Below, one piece after another: positions 45,077-58,118 of a stretch of 64,000 bases of DNA (positions are counted from its first letter, which is position 1; every line of letters starts with the position of its first letter). Made by a program: the position numbers and the translations under genes. The DNA is taken from NCBI GenBank assembly GCA_023525975.1, contig CM042020.1, positions 17,199,001-17,263,000 on the forward strand, given 5' to 3'. The notes under the pieces are model-generated. The model saw only the letters and a program-made list of their open reading frames with translations. It did not search any database and was not told the origin of the DNA. Source of the stretch: Smallanthus sonchifolius (Eukaryota; Streptophyta; Magnoliopsida; Asterales; Asteraceae).

Positions 45077-47270
45077 TTGTCCAATTTTTTTAGGAGACAA
45101 TTATATGCTTATTTTGAATCATTTTTGAAAATATTGAAATTTTTGAATTTTCTAAAAAGAGTATTTTGGCGGGAAAATTTTTTCGGATATTTTCACAATA
45201 TTTTCAAAATGTCAATTTCTTCTGCTGATAATGAAATTGAAACTATGCCACGGATGCTTTTGTGTATATCAGATTACTATAGTTGGAAAGTCCGGTTTGA
45301 ACAGTTCGTGTCTGACACTGATGAAAGTTTTTGGATACCCATCTTGGAAGGATATAAGCATCCTACTTATCAGTTTATAGGATATTATGATGCTCATTTA
45401 CCATTGACAGCTCTTTCTAAAGTACAAAAGAAGAAGTATAATCAAGAGATAAAGATGCGTACAACTCTACAAATGGCTTTACCAAAAGAAATCGTTCATA
45501 GTTTCGGAAAGTGTCCAACTTCAAGAGATCTATGGGAAGCATTGAAGAAAAAGGGTGAAGCTAATTCTCAAGCATTTGTGGCCTTGATCAAAGAAGAATT
45601 AGTGAAGCAGTGTGATACTGAAAGTGATTCTTCTGTAGTTTTAAGTGATAGTGAGAGTGTTCGATCCGGTGAAAGCACTCAGTCTATAGAAAGTGATGGG
45701 ATGACTGAAGAAAGCTTCCAGACAGTTGAAAATGATATGACTGAATCAGAAATTGATGCACCTGTCAATGTTGAACAAAAGAGTGAAGATGATGATGACG
45801 TATTCATGGCTCCTGGTGAATCTTCTACAGAAGTAACAGTTGAGGTAGTTTCTAACTCTGAAACTTTTTGTTCTAACTGTGTTTCTGTGAAAGACAAAAT
45901 GATGAGGGTCATGAATGACAACGTCAACCTCATATGTGGTATGAAATCGATGCACACGGTAAATCAGAAATTAAAAGATAATGAGAATGTGTGTGTTGAA
46001 AGGATTGAATCATTGAAGAGAGACATCAATTCCCTGACCTTGAAGATAAAAGAGCAGGCATATCATTTGGATATGGCTTATGCAGAGATTGAGAAAAGAA
46101 ATACTGACCTTGCTGAGAAAGATAAGGAACTTGCTAAATCTAAAGCAGAGGTGATCAGACTGCATAGAAAGTTAGAAAGCTTTGGAAATTCATCATTCTT
46201 ACTGGGATATTATAATAATACTGAAGAGGGGAAGAGAACTAATGGTATTGGTTATGTTCCTCCACCATTCAATAGAAATTATTCTGTGGCACCTGAGATT
46301 GTAAAAGATGAGGATTTGGATCCTAAGACTGTGTTGAAGGTGAATCCAGTCATAGGTGAAGATATGGTGTATTTTGATGAGAGTGATGATGAATATTTTA
46401 ATGAAGCTAAGGTAGAGGGGATACCGAAAGAGGTTAAGAAAGAAGAATCAAAGGATGTGAAGCAGAACCAAGAAGGTGTTGATTCTAAATCATCTGGAAT
46501 TATACATTTAGAAGTTCCTCAAACTCAAGGAGAGTTCCATATGTCAGAGATTATAAGGAAAGGCGTACATGTTTTCATTGCAGTAAGATGGGACACATTG
46601 TGATGAATTGTCCTTACAAAAATAAAGAGAAGAGGCATGTATTTCTTGAGAAGATGAAGCCTGAATCAAAACCTGTTGCAAAATCTGTAGTTCCTGAGAA
46701 AATAAAGCCAAAAGAAGTTCATGTAGGCGAATTTTCTGCAAGTGCATCTTATCGCGTGAAGGTTCCTTATATGAGAGAATATCGTGAGAATAGATCTTGC
46801 TTTTACTGTGGTCTTGTGGGTCACATTAAGATCAATTGCCCTCACAATGTCAAAGGTAACCAACATGTTACTCCAGGAAAGGTAAGAACTCATGTTAAGC
46901 CTTATATTAACCAAAATGTGGTTAAATCTCGTGATACACCGAAGGGTAATTAAAAATATGAGGTTAGGCTTTTTAGACCTCAAAGACGAAGAAGAAACAG
47001 AAGATTGAGAAAAATTTTAGAACATCAAGAGCTTTCACAATCAAAACAATTCTCAAATAACAGAGAATGTTCAAACACTTCACATTTTAAGAAAAAAGAA
47101 CTTAATGAACATAAGTCTGTTTGGAAATCTAAAGTTTTCGTTTCGGATTCGTCGGAGCAATCACCAAAGATTGATGAGAGATTCGACTGTGAATGGAGTG
47201 AAGTCTTTTATTTTGATACAGATGGACGACCCATGTCCACCATGGCTTGGGTCCCAATTTCAAATTAATG
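45077..47270 (+). pseudogene. Gag of copia C, frameshifted at the first zinc knuckle
   Basis: The likely start is Met at 45209 (MSISSADNEIETMPRMLLC) rather than the first Met of the open frame. The N-terminal part matches copia Gag logic (YYSWKVRFEQFV, then LWEALKKKGEAN); an acidic middle and a coiled-coil segment (about 45900-46190) follow. The first frame stops at 46603. The zinc knuckle with CFHC and GHIVMNC is in another frame that continues to 46953 with a second knuckle (CFYCGLVGHIKINC). A third frame, 47005-47268, holds the Gag tail (FYFDTDGRPMSTMAW). So at least two frame breaks separate the parts. Long Gag with extra coiled coil is seen in SIRE-type elements; that assignment is tentative. 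Confidence 0.75.
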
Positions 47271-47929
47271 TTTCTTGTTAGACGTGCAGGATTAACCAAT
47301 AGAGACTATTAATACCATTTGGGTCGTTAATAGTGGTTGTTCAAAGCACATGGCAGGGAATGACATCTGCAGGAGCACATAGTTGTTTGAAAATTGATAA
47401 ATCTATTTGATTCAACGACTTGTTGCTCAGGGGGAGAATATGTCACACACAATGTTTGTTTTGGAAAGATTTTGACCAAGTCCAAAAGACAACCTGAAAT
47501 TTGACGATGGTGAGCATAAAGTCGTTGATGCAGCCATTTGAAAAGTTGAGGGGGAGTCTACAGGACATGGGGAGTACAGTATTGTGTTGGTGACAAAGGC
47601 AAAGGCATTCGATCACATTCGATTTCACTGGTTTGCGTTTTTTTATTGATTGAAATGTTGTATCATGAGTAACCAAGTAAATGATTTTCTTTAAAATATT
47701 TTCATGGAAGTTTTATTTTCTTTAAAAAAGTTTTAGAAAACCCAAACAAATTTAAAAATCTTAAAATTTGACATCATTTGAGCATAAGAAGAAATGATAG
47801 TACATCAGTAGATTTTCAGTCACACATGACCTTAGATTGACTGGTTGGTGCTTTATGTTTATTTAATATACCTGAATTATATATGTTTTGATCTAAACTT
47901 CAGAGACTGCATAAATAGGAGATGATAGT
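47271..47929 (+). pseudogene. Copia C protease stub and noncoding remainder
   Basis: Near 47310 the frame reads TIWVVNSGCSKHMAGN, the copia protease start; the usual catalytic DSG is NSG here. After about 30 residues the protein similarity ends and ggggagaatatgtc / ggggagtctac phrases of 3' noncoding type follow, so protease to RNase H is deleted. Confidence 0.68.
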
Positions 47930-48449
47930 TGTCACACCCCCATATTTTATTTACTTATTAAATAAATACAGGTTGTAACGATTGGTTCATTACACGATAG
48001 CGGAAGCTGTAATAATGATTTCTAAGACTTGATTGCATATACAATTACTAAAACTAAGTAATACTGTGATCTAAGTTCTTCTAGATCAATGACAGACTTG
48101 AGACTTGATATTCTACGTCCTTCCAGTCTTTAGGAATTGATCCAACATAGCTAGCCTATTCCAACCGCGCCATGGCTAGAGGTCACCTGAGAAACATACT
48201 TAAAATTGTCAACACAAAGGTTGGTGAGTTCACAGAGTTAGTTATATTAGTGCTTATAGTTTTTCCCCAAAAACCTGTTCATGACTTTACCGTCATAAAA
48301 TAAGTAGTTTTCCTTTGAAAACATGCCCATGACCTATCCGTCATGAAATAAGTAGTTTTTCTTTGAAAACATTACCATGACTTAGCCGTCATAAAATATG
48401 TAGTTTTCCTTTGAAAACATTACCATGACTTAATCGTCATAACTCCAAT

Positions 48450-48765
48450 GTTTAACATGATCATTTTAACCTGATCAGAATTCTTTACTTTAAACCTGAT
48501 CACTTTACCCTGATCAGAACACTTTTGTGTAAAACCTGATCATTTTACCTTGATCAGAACTCTTTTGTGTAAAACCTGATCACTTTACCTTGATCAGAAC
48601 TCTTTTGTGTAAAACCTGATCATTTTAACCTGATCAGAACCCTTTTGTGTAAAACCTGATCATTTTACCTTGATCAGAACTCTTTTGTGTAAAACCTGAT
48701 CATTTTACCTTGATCAGAACTCTTTTGTGTAAAACCTGATCATTTTACCTTGATCAGAACTCTTT
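48450..48765. repeat. 40-bp tandem repeat in gypsy D LTR
   Basis: Seven to eight units with cctgatcattttaccttgatc followed by agaactcttttgtgtaaa. CTGATCA pairs with TGATCAG around a loop of about 8. Variants change the loop (actttacc, attttaac). The copy in the other LTR is at 56070-56385. Confidence 0.92.
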
Positions 48766-49500
48766 TGTATGTATTACCAATGAATATGATTACTAATCCG
48801 ATCTATTGACCCCATTTGTAAGCTTGCAAGGAATACAAAATAGTATGTAATGTACGAGACCGTAACCAAACCCCAACTTTCTGTGCCTCCCCTCGCCTTT
48901 CTGCGAGTAAGACAATATGCGGTCATTCGGCCATTTTGACCCCTGGTTAGCGCGACTAACCATGACCGGAGGCGTCACCCCCAATAGTACTATTCATATA
49001 ATCCCGGGCTAAATCCATAGCTAATGGTTACTAATTTATTACGAGGACTTTAAGCGCTTTATTGTTCCCTCAATACATACATACGGTCAGATCATTAGTT
49101 CCATTCATTTATACACAAAAGTCTTTTACAAGTATGTTTCCACCCCAAATCATTTCAAAAACTTAGAAAAAGGGGATTAGTGAAACTCACAAGGAGTTAG
49201 ACCTAAATGTTTATATTGTCAAATGTATAAGCAATGTAATTCATGTTTTCAAAACATAATAAGTAAGTATGTTTCTCCCCCGATGTTTACAAAACAGTAA
49301 ATAGTTAAAAGGGGGCCGTGAACTCACCTTGTGTCCGATGAAATCCTAGCAAACCAACTTGTGCTAGTTCTTGTATATCCGTACCCTAATCACACAAGGG
49401 TACTAATGTGTTAAACTACCCGTCTTATACGTAAGTTGTTCAATACTTGTTTTGTTATAAAACAGATCTTAGCTACTGCCCAAAGTGACTGATGAACAGA

Positions 49501-49797
49501 TGTCGAAACTTCCTAGTTTCGATTGCGCAGATTAGATATCGAAACTTCCTAGTTTCGAATGAGCAAAAACTGGTATCGAAACTACCTAGTTTCGATTGGC
49601 AAGAAGGGTATCGAAACTACCTAGTTTCGATTGAGCAATATGTATCGAAACTACCTAGTTTCGATTGAACAACTAGTATCGAAACTCCTAGTTTCGATTG
49701 AGTAAACTTGTATCGAAACTCCTAGTTTTGATTGAATAGGTATCGAAACTCCTAGTTTCGATTGAATAACAGGTATCGAAACTCCTAGTTTCGATTA
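49501..49797. repeat. 34-bp tandem hairpins in gypsy D LTR
   Basis: Nine units of atcgaaact-(t/a)cct-agtttcgat at 49503, 49539, 49576, 49611, 49645, 49679, 49713, 49743 and 49776. Arms are conserved; separating bases vary. One arm in this LTR has a T for C (gttttgat near 49729) that the other LTR lacks. The other copy is at 57122-57416. Confidence 0.93.
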
Positions 49798-50499
49798 CTG
49801 CACTTTGATTGACAGAATTCGTCCTGTATATTTTTATGTTCAAATCTTGAATTTGACACACTTTTCTTGTTATCTTACTTGCGATTGAACCTTTTGTATG
49901 CTCAGCTACGATTTTAAAGAAAATGAAATGGATAATATCGAGTTTTTACCTCAAACAGAGAATGATGATTTTCAGGGAAACAGAGAATGATCTTGAGCTC
50001 CTTATCTTGATTCTTGAGACAACACTTGGAACTCTTCTTATAGCACCGAAATACGGTGGATTTTTACCTTAAACTGGACTTCGACTTGAAGGAGAATTGG
50101 GAATTTGCCGTAAGAAAATGAGAAGTATGGAAGGGATTGTGGGATTTCGACTGAAGAGGTATGGTTCTTAATCTGAGATTGAGTGAACTTGCAAGTGGGG
50201 GAATGGCTCCCCTGACTTTCGGTCGAGAAAGTCAAGCAAGTGGGTTGGGATTTAAATAAATCAAACCATTTGATTTAAGTGTAATTTTAACCACTAGTGT
50301 TCGTATTTAGTCGGGTTATCCTGGTACGTGAACCGGTAACTCCTAGAATTACCAAAATATGAAATGAGACCATGTACGGTTTTTGTTAGGCCTTAATGTC
50401 CTTGTTTGTGAAATTAAGTAAATCACAAAAACAATTATAATGTAAACTTGTTTATAACATGTACGGATATTGACCTGAATTGTCGGGTGTCACATTCTC

Positions 50500-52938
50500 C
50501 CCATGTTAGAAGAATTTCGTCCCGAAATTCAATTTGTGTCCTCTTGAACTGTTGTATCCTTAAACAAGGATGGGTATTTTTGTTTTCATTTGATCCTCTC
50601 GTTCAAATGGTTCAACGTACCTAGGGTTAAGCTTGCCACGGTTGCCACATCTTGCAACCCCGTTCCAATGTGAGACCTTTAACATGACTTTGTCTCCCAC
50701 TTGGAATTCTAATGGTTTTCGTCTGTTGCTATCTCAACTCTCTTTCGTCTGTCTTGAGTGACTTTCAGACGATCTTTTATTTCGACGATTTTGTCAATGG
50801 TTCCCTAGTCAATATCATGACCAGTCAAAAGTTTTTCGCCAATCACCGCCCAACATAGCGATGAGTGACACTTACAACGATACAAAGCCTCAACGGAGCG
50901 GCTTTAATGTTGGTATGGTAGTTGGTATTATATGAAAACTCATCCAACGGCGGTGAGTATCCCTATTTCCTCTGAAATCGATTATACACACACGGAGCAC
51001 ATCTTTTAAAGTTTGGATGGTCCTTTTACTTTGACCGTTCATCTGGGGATGATATGCAGTGGTCATGTAAAGGCGTGTGCCCAAGGCTTATTGTACAGAC
51101 TGCCAGATTCTTGACATGAATCGACCGTCCCTTTTTGTGAAAATGGAAACTGGCATACCATGCCTGGCCTTAATTCCCTTAATATTTAGCCTTGCACGCT
51201 TCTTACTTTTATCTGTCTCCTTTATTGGTAGGGAATGCGCGGATTTCGTCAAACGACTGACGATTATCATATAGTATCATAGTTGCTAGGTGTTTTGGGT
51301 AACTTTGTAATGAAATCCATTGAAATTTGTTCCCATTTCCATTGAGGTATCTCGGGTTGTTATAACAATCCCGACGGTTTCTGATGTTCTGCCTTTACCT
51401 TTGAACATGTCAGGCATTTACCGATGTAAATAGCAATTTCTCTTTTCATGTTCGGCCACCAGTAGAGTTCTTTCAGATCCTTATACATTTTATCCGAACC
51501 TGGGTGAATGGGGTACCTGGACTTGTGGGCTTCGTCCATAACCAACTCCCGTAAGTTACCAATACATGGCACCCAAATTCTATTCATGAAGTATAAAGTG
51601 TCATCTGGCTTTGGTTCCAACTGCTTTATCATTCCTCGTAAAGCTTCATTCTGACTGTTTTCCTCTTTGATTGCCTCTTGTTGTGCCATCCGAATTTGAG
51701 TCGTGAGACTCGTATGAATTGTCAATTCTAGGGCACGAACACGGAGTGTTTTAAGTCGTTCTTTACGACTCAAGGCATCTGCTACGACGTTTGCCTTACC
51801 AGGGTGATACTTGATATCACAGTCGTAATCATTCAGTAGTTCTACCCAACGAAGTTGACTCATGTTAAGTTCCTTTTGATCAAAGATATGTTGGAGACTC
51901 TTGTGATCAGTAAAAAATAGTACATTTTGTACCGTATAAGTAATGTCTCCAAATCTTGAGTGCAAACACGACAGCACCCAATTCCAGATCATGAGTCGTA
52001 TAATTCTTTTCGTGCACTTTTAGTTGTCGTGAGGCATATGCGATGACCTTGTCTTTTTGCATTAACACACAACCAAGTCCTTGGTGTGATGCATCGCAGT
52101 ACACAACAAAATTGTCGATTCCCTCCGGAAGGGATAAGATCGGTGCACTACACAGCTTCTGCTTCAGTAATTGGAAAGCTGACTCCTGCTGGTCACTCCA
52201 ATCATACTTCTTTTCTTTCTGGGTTAATGTGGTTAAAGGCAAGGCTATTTTCGAAAAATTCTCGATGAATCGTTTGTAATATCCGGCCAAACCCAAAAAT
52301 TGACGCACCTCAGTCGGAGTTCTTGGTGCTTCCCAGTTTTTGATAGCTTCAATCTTGGTTGGGATTACGTGAATACCCTTCTTATTGATGACGTGTCCGA
52401 GAAAGTGAACCTCTCGAATCCGAAACTCACACTTAGAGAATTTGGCATAACGTTTCTCATTCCGGAGTAGTTCCAAGATTGATTTCAAATGATGTTCATG
52501 TTCCTCATTGGTTTGTGAATATATTAATATGTCATCGATAAATACAATCACGAATTTATCCAAGTATGGCTTGCACACGCGGTTCATTAGATCCATGAAA
52601 ACGGCCGGTACATTAGTCAAGCCAAATGGCATAACTAGGAACTCATAGTGACCGTAACGAGTCCTAAAAGTCATTTTTGGTATATCTTCTTCCTGAATTT
52701 TCAGTTGAGGATATCCTGATTGTAGATCAATTTTATAATAGAAATTGGACCCTTGAAGTTGATCAAACAAATCGTCTACTCGAGGAAGAGGATACCGGTT
52801 TCTGATTGTCAGCTTGTTCAACTCCCGATAATTGATGCACCTTCTAAAGGTTCCATCCTTTTTCTTTACAAACAGTACCGGAACTCCCCATGATGAGAAA
52901 CTCAGTATTATGAAAGAATTACTCGACGAGGTGTCCAA
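50500..52938 (-). pseudogene. Broken pol of gypsy D (RT, RNase H, integrase)
   Basis: The minus strand gives RT (52938-52250) with VLFVKKKDGTFRRCINYREL and an intact FIDDILIYS box; RNase H (52250-51740) with YCDASHQGLGCVL, split by a frameshift near 51950; the integrase zinc region (51560-51380); and a broken integrase core (51270-50890). In the core, the usual SDRD reads TKRD and the catalytic Glu in QSERT reads Lys (QSKRT), so integrase is dead. Only a short C-terminal piece (FQVGDKVMLKV, near 50670) remains and no chromodomain. Residues before the RT fingers are missing. Confidence 0.85.
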
Positions 52939-52940
52939 GT

Positions 52941-55528
52941 TTTTGTTATATATTGGGTAGAAATGAAAGAGTATGAAAATGAAACTTTATGTTTGTCCCT
53001 CTTATGCTTTTCCAAAGCATTTTCCCGGACTAAAACTTTTCTCTTATTTCGGGTTTCATGTTTTCTAGGATTTTCCTCTCCATGTGCCTTCATGGAGCTA
53101 GGAATTGATGTTCCTTGGGAGCTCTTATTTGTGAACTTCGAGTCTAATCACCACTTTACCCCTTTGCTTGCACTACCTTTCGAGGCAGACTAGCCTTTGG
53201 GTTGTAGCGTCCTGATATGTAACTCATGTCTCGACTACCATACCTTCAAAGTATGTAAACCATACAAAGTTTGATGTTTGTTTGGAATATTCACATTTCG
53301 TCTAGCTGAGGGAATGAATAGTAATACTGTGAGAATGGTCTCATCAAATTAGTGTTTTCCCCAAAATGGGCTATGGGTTTGTCAACCCATTGAGTTGGCA
53401 GAAATGTTTTGGGAGTTTTACAATTGTCATCTTGTAGTTATTCAGTGTATCTGCACTTCCTTAGGGTTTGAATGGTACTTTGGGGACATACCATTACGTA
53501 TTCCACTCATTCAAGTTATAGCCTCAAAATCCTTAGCACAAAGATAAACTTGAGGTAATGAGTGTTGAACGTCGAGACTTTTGTATTCCAACTGAGTCTA
53601 CTCCAAGAGATCATTTCTTAACAATAGATGCTCTAGAGCTTCCCAATTATAGAAAACTAGGAGTGAAAGATGCAATCACACCTCTCTTCTAGGCTAATTC
53701 TGGGATCCATCCAACAAGATGAACTTTGAGGAAGTGCGAGTACAAAAGAGTAATAGATTATTCTTCTCAACTCTTTGTGGACAGTGTCCTGTTGTGAATA
53801 GCTCGAGCTTACATCCCTTATGCATATCATGAACTAATGAGATTAGCATGAAATTCCGCATTTGGGACTCCTTTAAGAGTTTTGCATGTCGTTTTAGTTA
53901 GTGCGACAATAGTTGTTAGTCCACACTTAGGTTTCTTTGGCATTCGCTTGAGCATCAATCCCGGCTTATCCATTGCAGAGAGGATAGTCAGACTTAAAGG
54001 TATATTGAATGTCAATGGCTGCGAGAGCAATCCTGTTTGACCGACATTCTGAAATGTCTGATTTCCTACTTGTCTCATGACGAGCTTCCACAATATCCAT
54101 AAGTGCCATGTGTATGCGGGTCAGAATAATACCCTGCCCTATTACTGAAGTTAGTGCATAACACTCTTGGCGTAACTTTCAAGCAATTGTGAGATTGAAC
54201 TGTATGATGGATCCTGAGATTATGCTATAATCTCCCACAATAGTTGTGCAATTACTGTAAGTGTTAGTTGTGGTAACGCTCAATTTGAAGCATTCCTGAC
54301 AAGTAGAATCTCAAAGAGTGAATGTGCGAATTTCTTCGTCGTTCAGGATTTACTAAGGATTGGTTGAATTCAATTTGAATTTCTCTCGTTCCTCCAAACC
54401 TAGGAGACTGTTTTGTGAGCACCAAATTGAGAAGTTTGATTTGTTAAGATCTAATCCTTAATCAAGTGATTGAGAACATGAGTTGATCATCAGCTTAGAC
54501 AGCAAGACTCACTAAAGTTCCCATGCACTGCAAATTATGATTACGTGTGCACCCGTAATGATGATTTGCCTTGCCTGATCCCTATAGTGTTTCTTCTATC
54601 CCTAGCTTTTAATCAAAAGTGATTTGAAAAGATCATTAGATTGCGTTTGCACATTTGTACAGGAGTGTGTATTGTTTTATCGGATTACTCTTAATTATGT
54701 GTACCAATACTCATGAATCTGCCGAATATGGCAGTTGTCGGATGAGGCTAAGGGTAGAGAGGCACCACCAGTGTCTCTTAAAAAAAATGTGCATGGTGAA
54801 ATTCAGGCACTATGTGTTGGGCAGAGATCCTCAAACGAGTGTCGAGCAACTCATGCTCCAAGTCTGTATATATGCATGGATCCACATGATCCTGATGTAT
54901 GTCTGGGTCTCCTGACCCTTGGAGTTCTCTCCCATTTTGTCCTGCTTATTCACCTTGAATTCCCTTTTGTCTGGGCAATCATGCCTGCCATATATCATGG
55001 CGAGAGTCTAGGCATCCGATCCGACAACTTATGAAGGAGAGTATTTATACCGCAAATACGTTAGAAGGATAGTTGCCTCCATGGCTGGAGTAGTTGTGGT
55101 GCAGGTATAGGTACAGATCCTGGTACGAGTTCAACCTGTTGTGATACCAATATCGGTAACTGACGATCGCCGCCGTCGTCGTTCAAGCTTAGCTCGTAAC
55201 TCGATCTTCTATGGTTGCAGTATGATGAGTACCCGTCATTCTTGACTCGTAATCCGAACAGTAACATGTTATAAGTGTTTATTATTTCCACATTATTGTA
55301 TGTGTTTAAGTGTTCACTACATGTGCCATGTAATTGTATTAGTGTAGCTAATGGTACCCTAGTGTAATTTCCATACACTAATAGTCTACACAAATTGTTC
55401 GGCAACGGTTGGAATTCCTATGCTCAAGTCTTGGGTGTTTTTAATGTGATGCAAGTCTTAGAAATCTTGGTCCCTAAATGAGTCCGGTTAGAGCCTAGGT
55501 ATCACTAAGGACACCTAATTCGCTAAAA
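52941..55528. other. Internal region of gypsy D without recognisable gag
   Basis: 2.6 kb between primer site and RT where gag and protease belong. I found no zinc knuckle, no Gag core and no DSG protease on the minus strand. The longest frame (53827-54093) has no recognised domain. Either it is decayed or it is unrelated stuffer sequence. Confidence 0.55.
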
Positions 55529-55548
55529 CCATTGCTCTGATACCAATC
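55529..55548 (-). other. Primer-binding site of gypsy D
   Basis: The minus strand reads GATTGGTATCAGAGCAATGG directly after the LTR end at 55549; complementary to initiator Met-tRNA by the usual plant retrotransposon convention. Confidence 0.9.
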
Positions 55549-58113
55549 TGTCACACCCCCATATTTTATTTACTTATTAAATAAATACAGGTTGTAACGA
55601 TTGGTTCATTACACGATAGCGGAAGCTGTAATAATGATTTCTAAGACTTGATTGCATATACAATTACTAAAACTAAGTAATACTGTGATCTAAGTTCTTC
55701 TAGATCAATGACAGACTTGAGACTTGATATTCTACGTCCTTCCAGTCTTTAGGAATTGATCCAACATAGCTAGCCTATTCCAACCGCGCCATGGCTAGAG
55801 GTCACCTGAGAAACATACTTAAAATTGTCAACACAAAGGTTGGTGAGTTCACAGAGTTAGTTATATTAGTGCTTATAGTTTTTCCCCAAAAACCTGTTCA
55901 TGACTTTACCGTCATAAAATAAGTAGTTTTCCTTTGAAAACATGCCCATGACCTATCCGTCATGAAATAAGTAGTTTTCCTTTGAAAACATTACCATGAC
56001 TTAGCCGTCATAAAATATGTAGTTTTCCTTTGAAAACATTACCATGACTTAATCGTCATAACTCCAATGTTTAACATGATCATTTTAACCTGATCAGAAT
56101 TCTTTACTTTAAACCTGATCACTTTACCCTGATCAGAACACTTTTGTCTAAAACCTGATCATTTTACCTTGATCAGAACTCTTTTGTGTAAAACCTGATC
56201 ACTTTACCTTGATCAGAACTCTTTTGTGTAAAACCTGATCATTTTAACCTGATCAGAACCCTTTTGTGTAAAACCTGATCATTTTACCTTGATCAGAACT
56301 CTTTTGTGTAAAACCTGATCATTTTACCTTGATCAGAACTCTTTTGTGTAAAACCTGATCATTTTACCTTGATCAGAACTCTTTTGTATGTATTACCAAT
56401 GAATATGATTACTAATCCGATCTATTGACCCCATTTGTAAGCTTGCAAGGAATACAAAATAGTATGTAATGTACGAGACCGTAACCAAACCCCAACTTTC
56501 TGTGCCTCCCCTCGCCTTTCTGCGAGTAAGACAATATGCGGTCATTCGGCCATTTTGACCCCTGGTTAGCGCGACTAACCATGACCGGAGGCGTCACCCC
56601 CAATAGTACTATTCATATAATCCCGGGCTAAATCCATAGCTAATGGTTACTAATTTATTACGAGGACTTTAAGCGCTTTATTGTTCCCTCAATACATACA
56701 TACGGTCAGATCATTAGTTCCATTCATTTATACACAAAAGTCTTTTACAAGTATGTTTCCACCCCAAATCATTTCAAAAACTTAGAAAAAGGGGATTAGT
56801 GAAACTCACAAGGAGTTAGACCTAAATGTTTATATTGTCAAATGTATAAGCAATGTAATTCATGTTTTCAAAACATAATAAGTAAGTATGTTTCTCCCCC
56901 GATGTTTACAAAACAGTAAATAGTTAAAAGGGGGCCGTGAACTCACCTTGTGTCCGATGAAATCCTAGCAAACCAACTTGTGCTAGTTCTTGTATATCCG
57001 TACCCTAATCACACAAGGGTACTAATGTGTTAAACTACCCGTCTTATACGTAAGTTGTTCAATACTTGTTTTGTTATAAAACAGATCTTAGCTACTGCCC
57101 AAAGTGACTGATGAACAGATGTCGAAACTTCCTAGTTTCGATTGCGCAGATTAGATATCGAAACTTCCTAGTTTCGAATGAGCAAAAACTGGTATCGAAA
57201 CTACCTAGTTTCGATTGGCAAGAAGGGTATCGAAACTACCTAGTTTCGATTGAGCAATATGTATCGAAACTACCTAGTTTCGATTGAACAACTAGTATCG
57301 AAACTCCTAGTTTCGATTGAGTAAACTTGTATCGAAACTCCTAGTTTCGATTGAATAGGTATCGAAACTCCTAGTTTCGATTGAATAACAGGTATCGAAA
57401 CTCCTAGTTTCGATTACTGCACTTTGATTGACAGAATTCGTCCTGTATATTTTTATGTTCAAATCTTGAATTTGACACACTTTTCTTGTTATCTTACTTG
57501 CGATTGAACCTTTTGTATGCTCAGCTACGATTTTAAAGAAAATGAAATGGATAATATCGAGTTTTTACCTCAAACAGAGAATGATGATTTTCAGGGAAAC
57601 AGAGAATGATCTTGAGCTCCTTATCTTGATTCTTGAGACAACACTTGGAACTCTTCTTATAGCACCGAAATACGGTGGATTTTTACCTTAAACTGGACTT
57701 CGACTTGAAGGAGAATTGGGAATTTGCCGTAAGAAAATGAGAAGTATGGAAGGGATTGTGGGATTTCGACTGAAGAGGTATGGTTCTTAATCTGAGATTG
57801 AGTGAACTTGCAAGTGGGGGAATGGCTCCCCTGACTTTCGGTCGAGAAAGTCAAGCAAGTGGGTTGGGATTTAAATAAATCAAACCATTTGATTTAAGTG
57901 TAATTTTAACCACTAGTGTTCGTATTTAGTCGGGTTATCCTGGTACGTGAACCGGTAACTCCTAGAATTACCAAAATATGAAATGAGACCATGTACGGTT
58001 TTTGTTAGGCCTTAATGTCCTTGTTTGTGAAATTAAGTAAATCACAAAAACAATTATAATGTAAACTTGTTTATAACATGTACGGATATTGACCTGAATT
58101 GTCGGGTGTCACA
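55549..58113 (-). repeat. 5' LTR of gypsy D
   Basis: Same length as the other LTR (2,565 bp). Differences seen: near 55970 (c for t in agttttc), near 56154 (tgtcta for tgtgta) and near 57348 (tttcg for ttttg). Confidence 0.95.
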
Positions 58114-58118
58114 ATAGT

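Larger units (their letters stand above)
47930..50494 (-). repeat. 3' LTR of gypsy D with three hairpin-word arrays
   Basis: Arrays on the plus strand: ATGAC/GTCAT words (48270-48440, four units of about 56 bp), CTGATCA/TGATCAG words (about 48450-48760, seven to eight 40-bp units) and TCGAAACT/AGTTTCGA words (49503-49795, nine units of 30-37 bp). No coding capacity. Confidence 0.93.
47930..58113 (-). mobile_element. Gypsy D, 10.2 kb, minus strand, recent but defective
   Basis: Two LTRs of 2,565 bp each (47930-50494, 55549-58113) start TGTCACACCCCC and end GGGTGTCACA. Perfect target duplication ATAGT (47925-47929, 58114-58118). Primer site at the right LTR (minus: attGGTATCAGAGCAATGG) and purine tract catggggagaa at the left LTR fix the orientation. 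I saw only about three substitutions between LTRs, yet pol is broken and gag is not recognisable. Confidence 0.95.

Noticed and set aside
45679..45957. Antisense frames in copia C gag
   Set aside because: Shadows of the real gag reading frame on the plus strand.
48793..48984. 63-codon frame conserved at 56412-56603
   Set aside because: Conservation is due to identical LTRs of gypsy D; no domain and no start context.
49501..49797. Repeat-spacer arrays resembling CRISPR (also 22912-23040, 48450-48765 and the CACTA ends)
   Set aside because: The repeats lie in LTRs or transposon ends, spacers are themselves similar or degenerate, the context is a plant genome and there are no cas genes.
53827..54093. 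Possible gag of gypsy D
   Set aside because: The frame has no zinc knuckle, no Gag core motif and no similarity to the other Gag proteins in the window.
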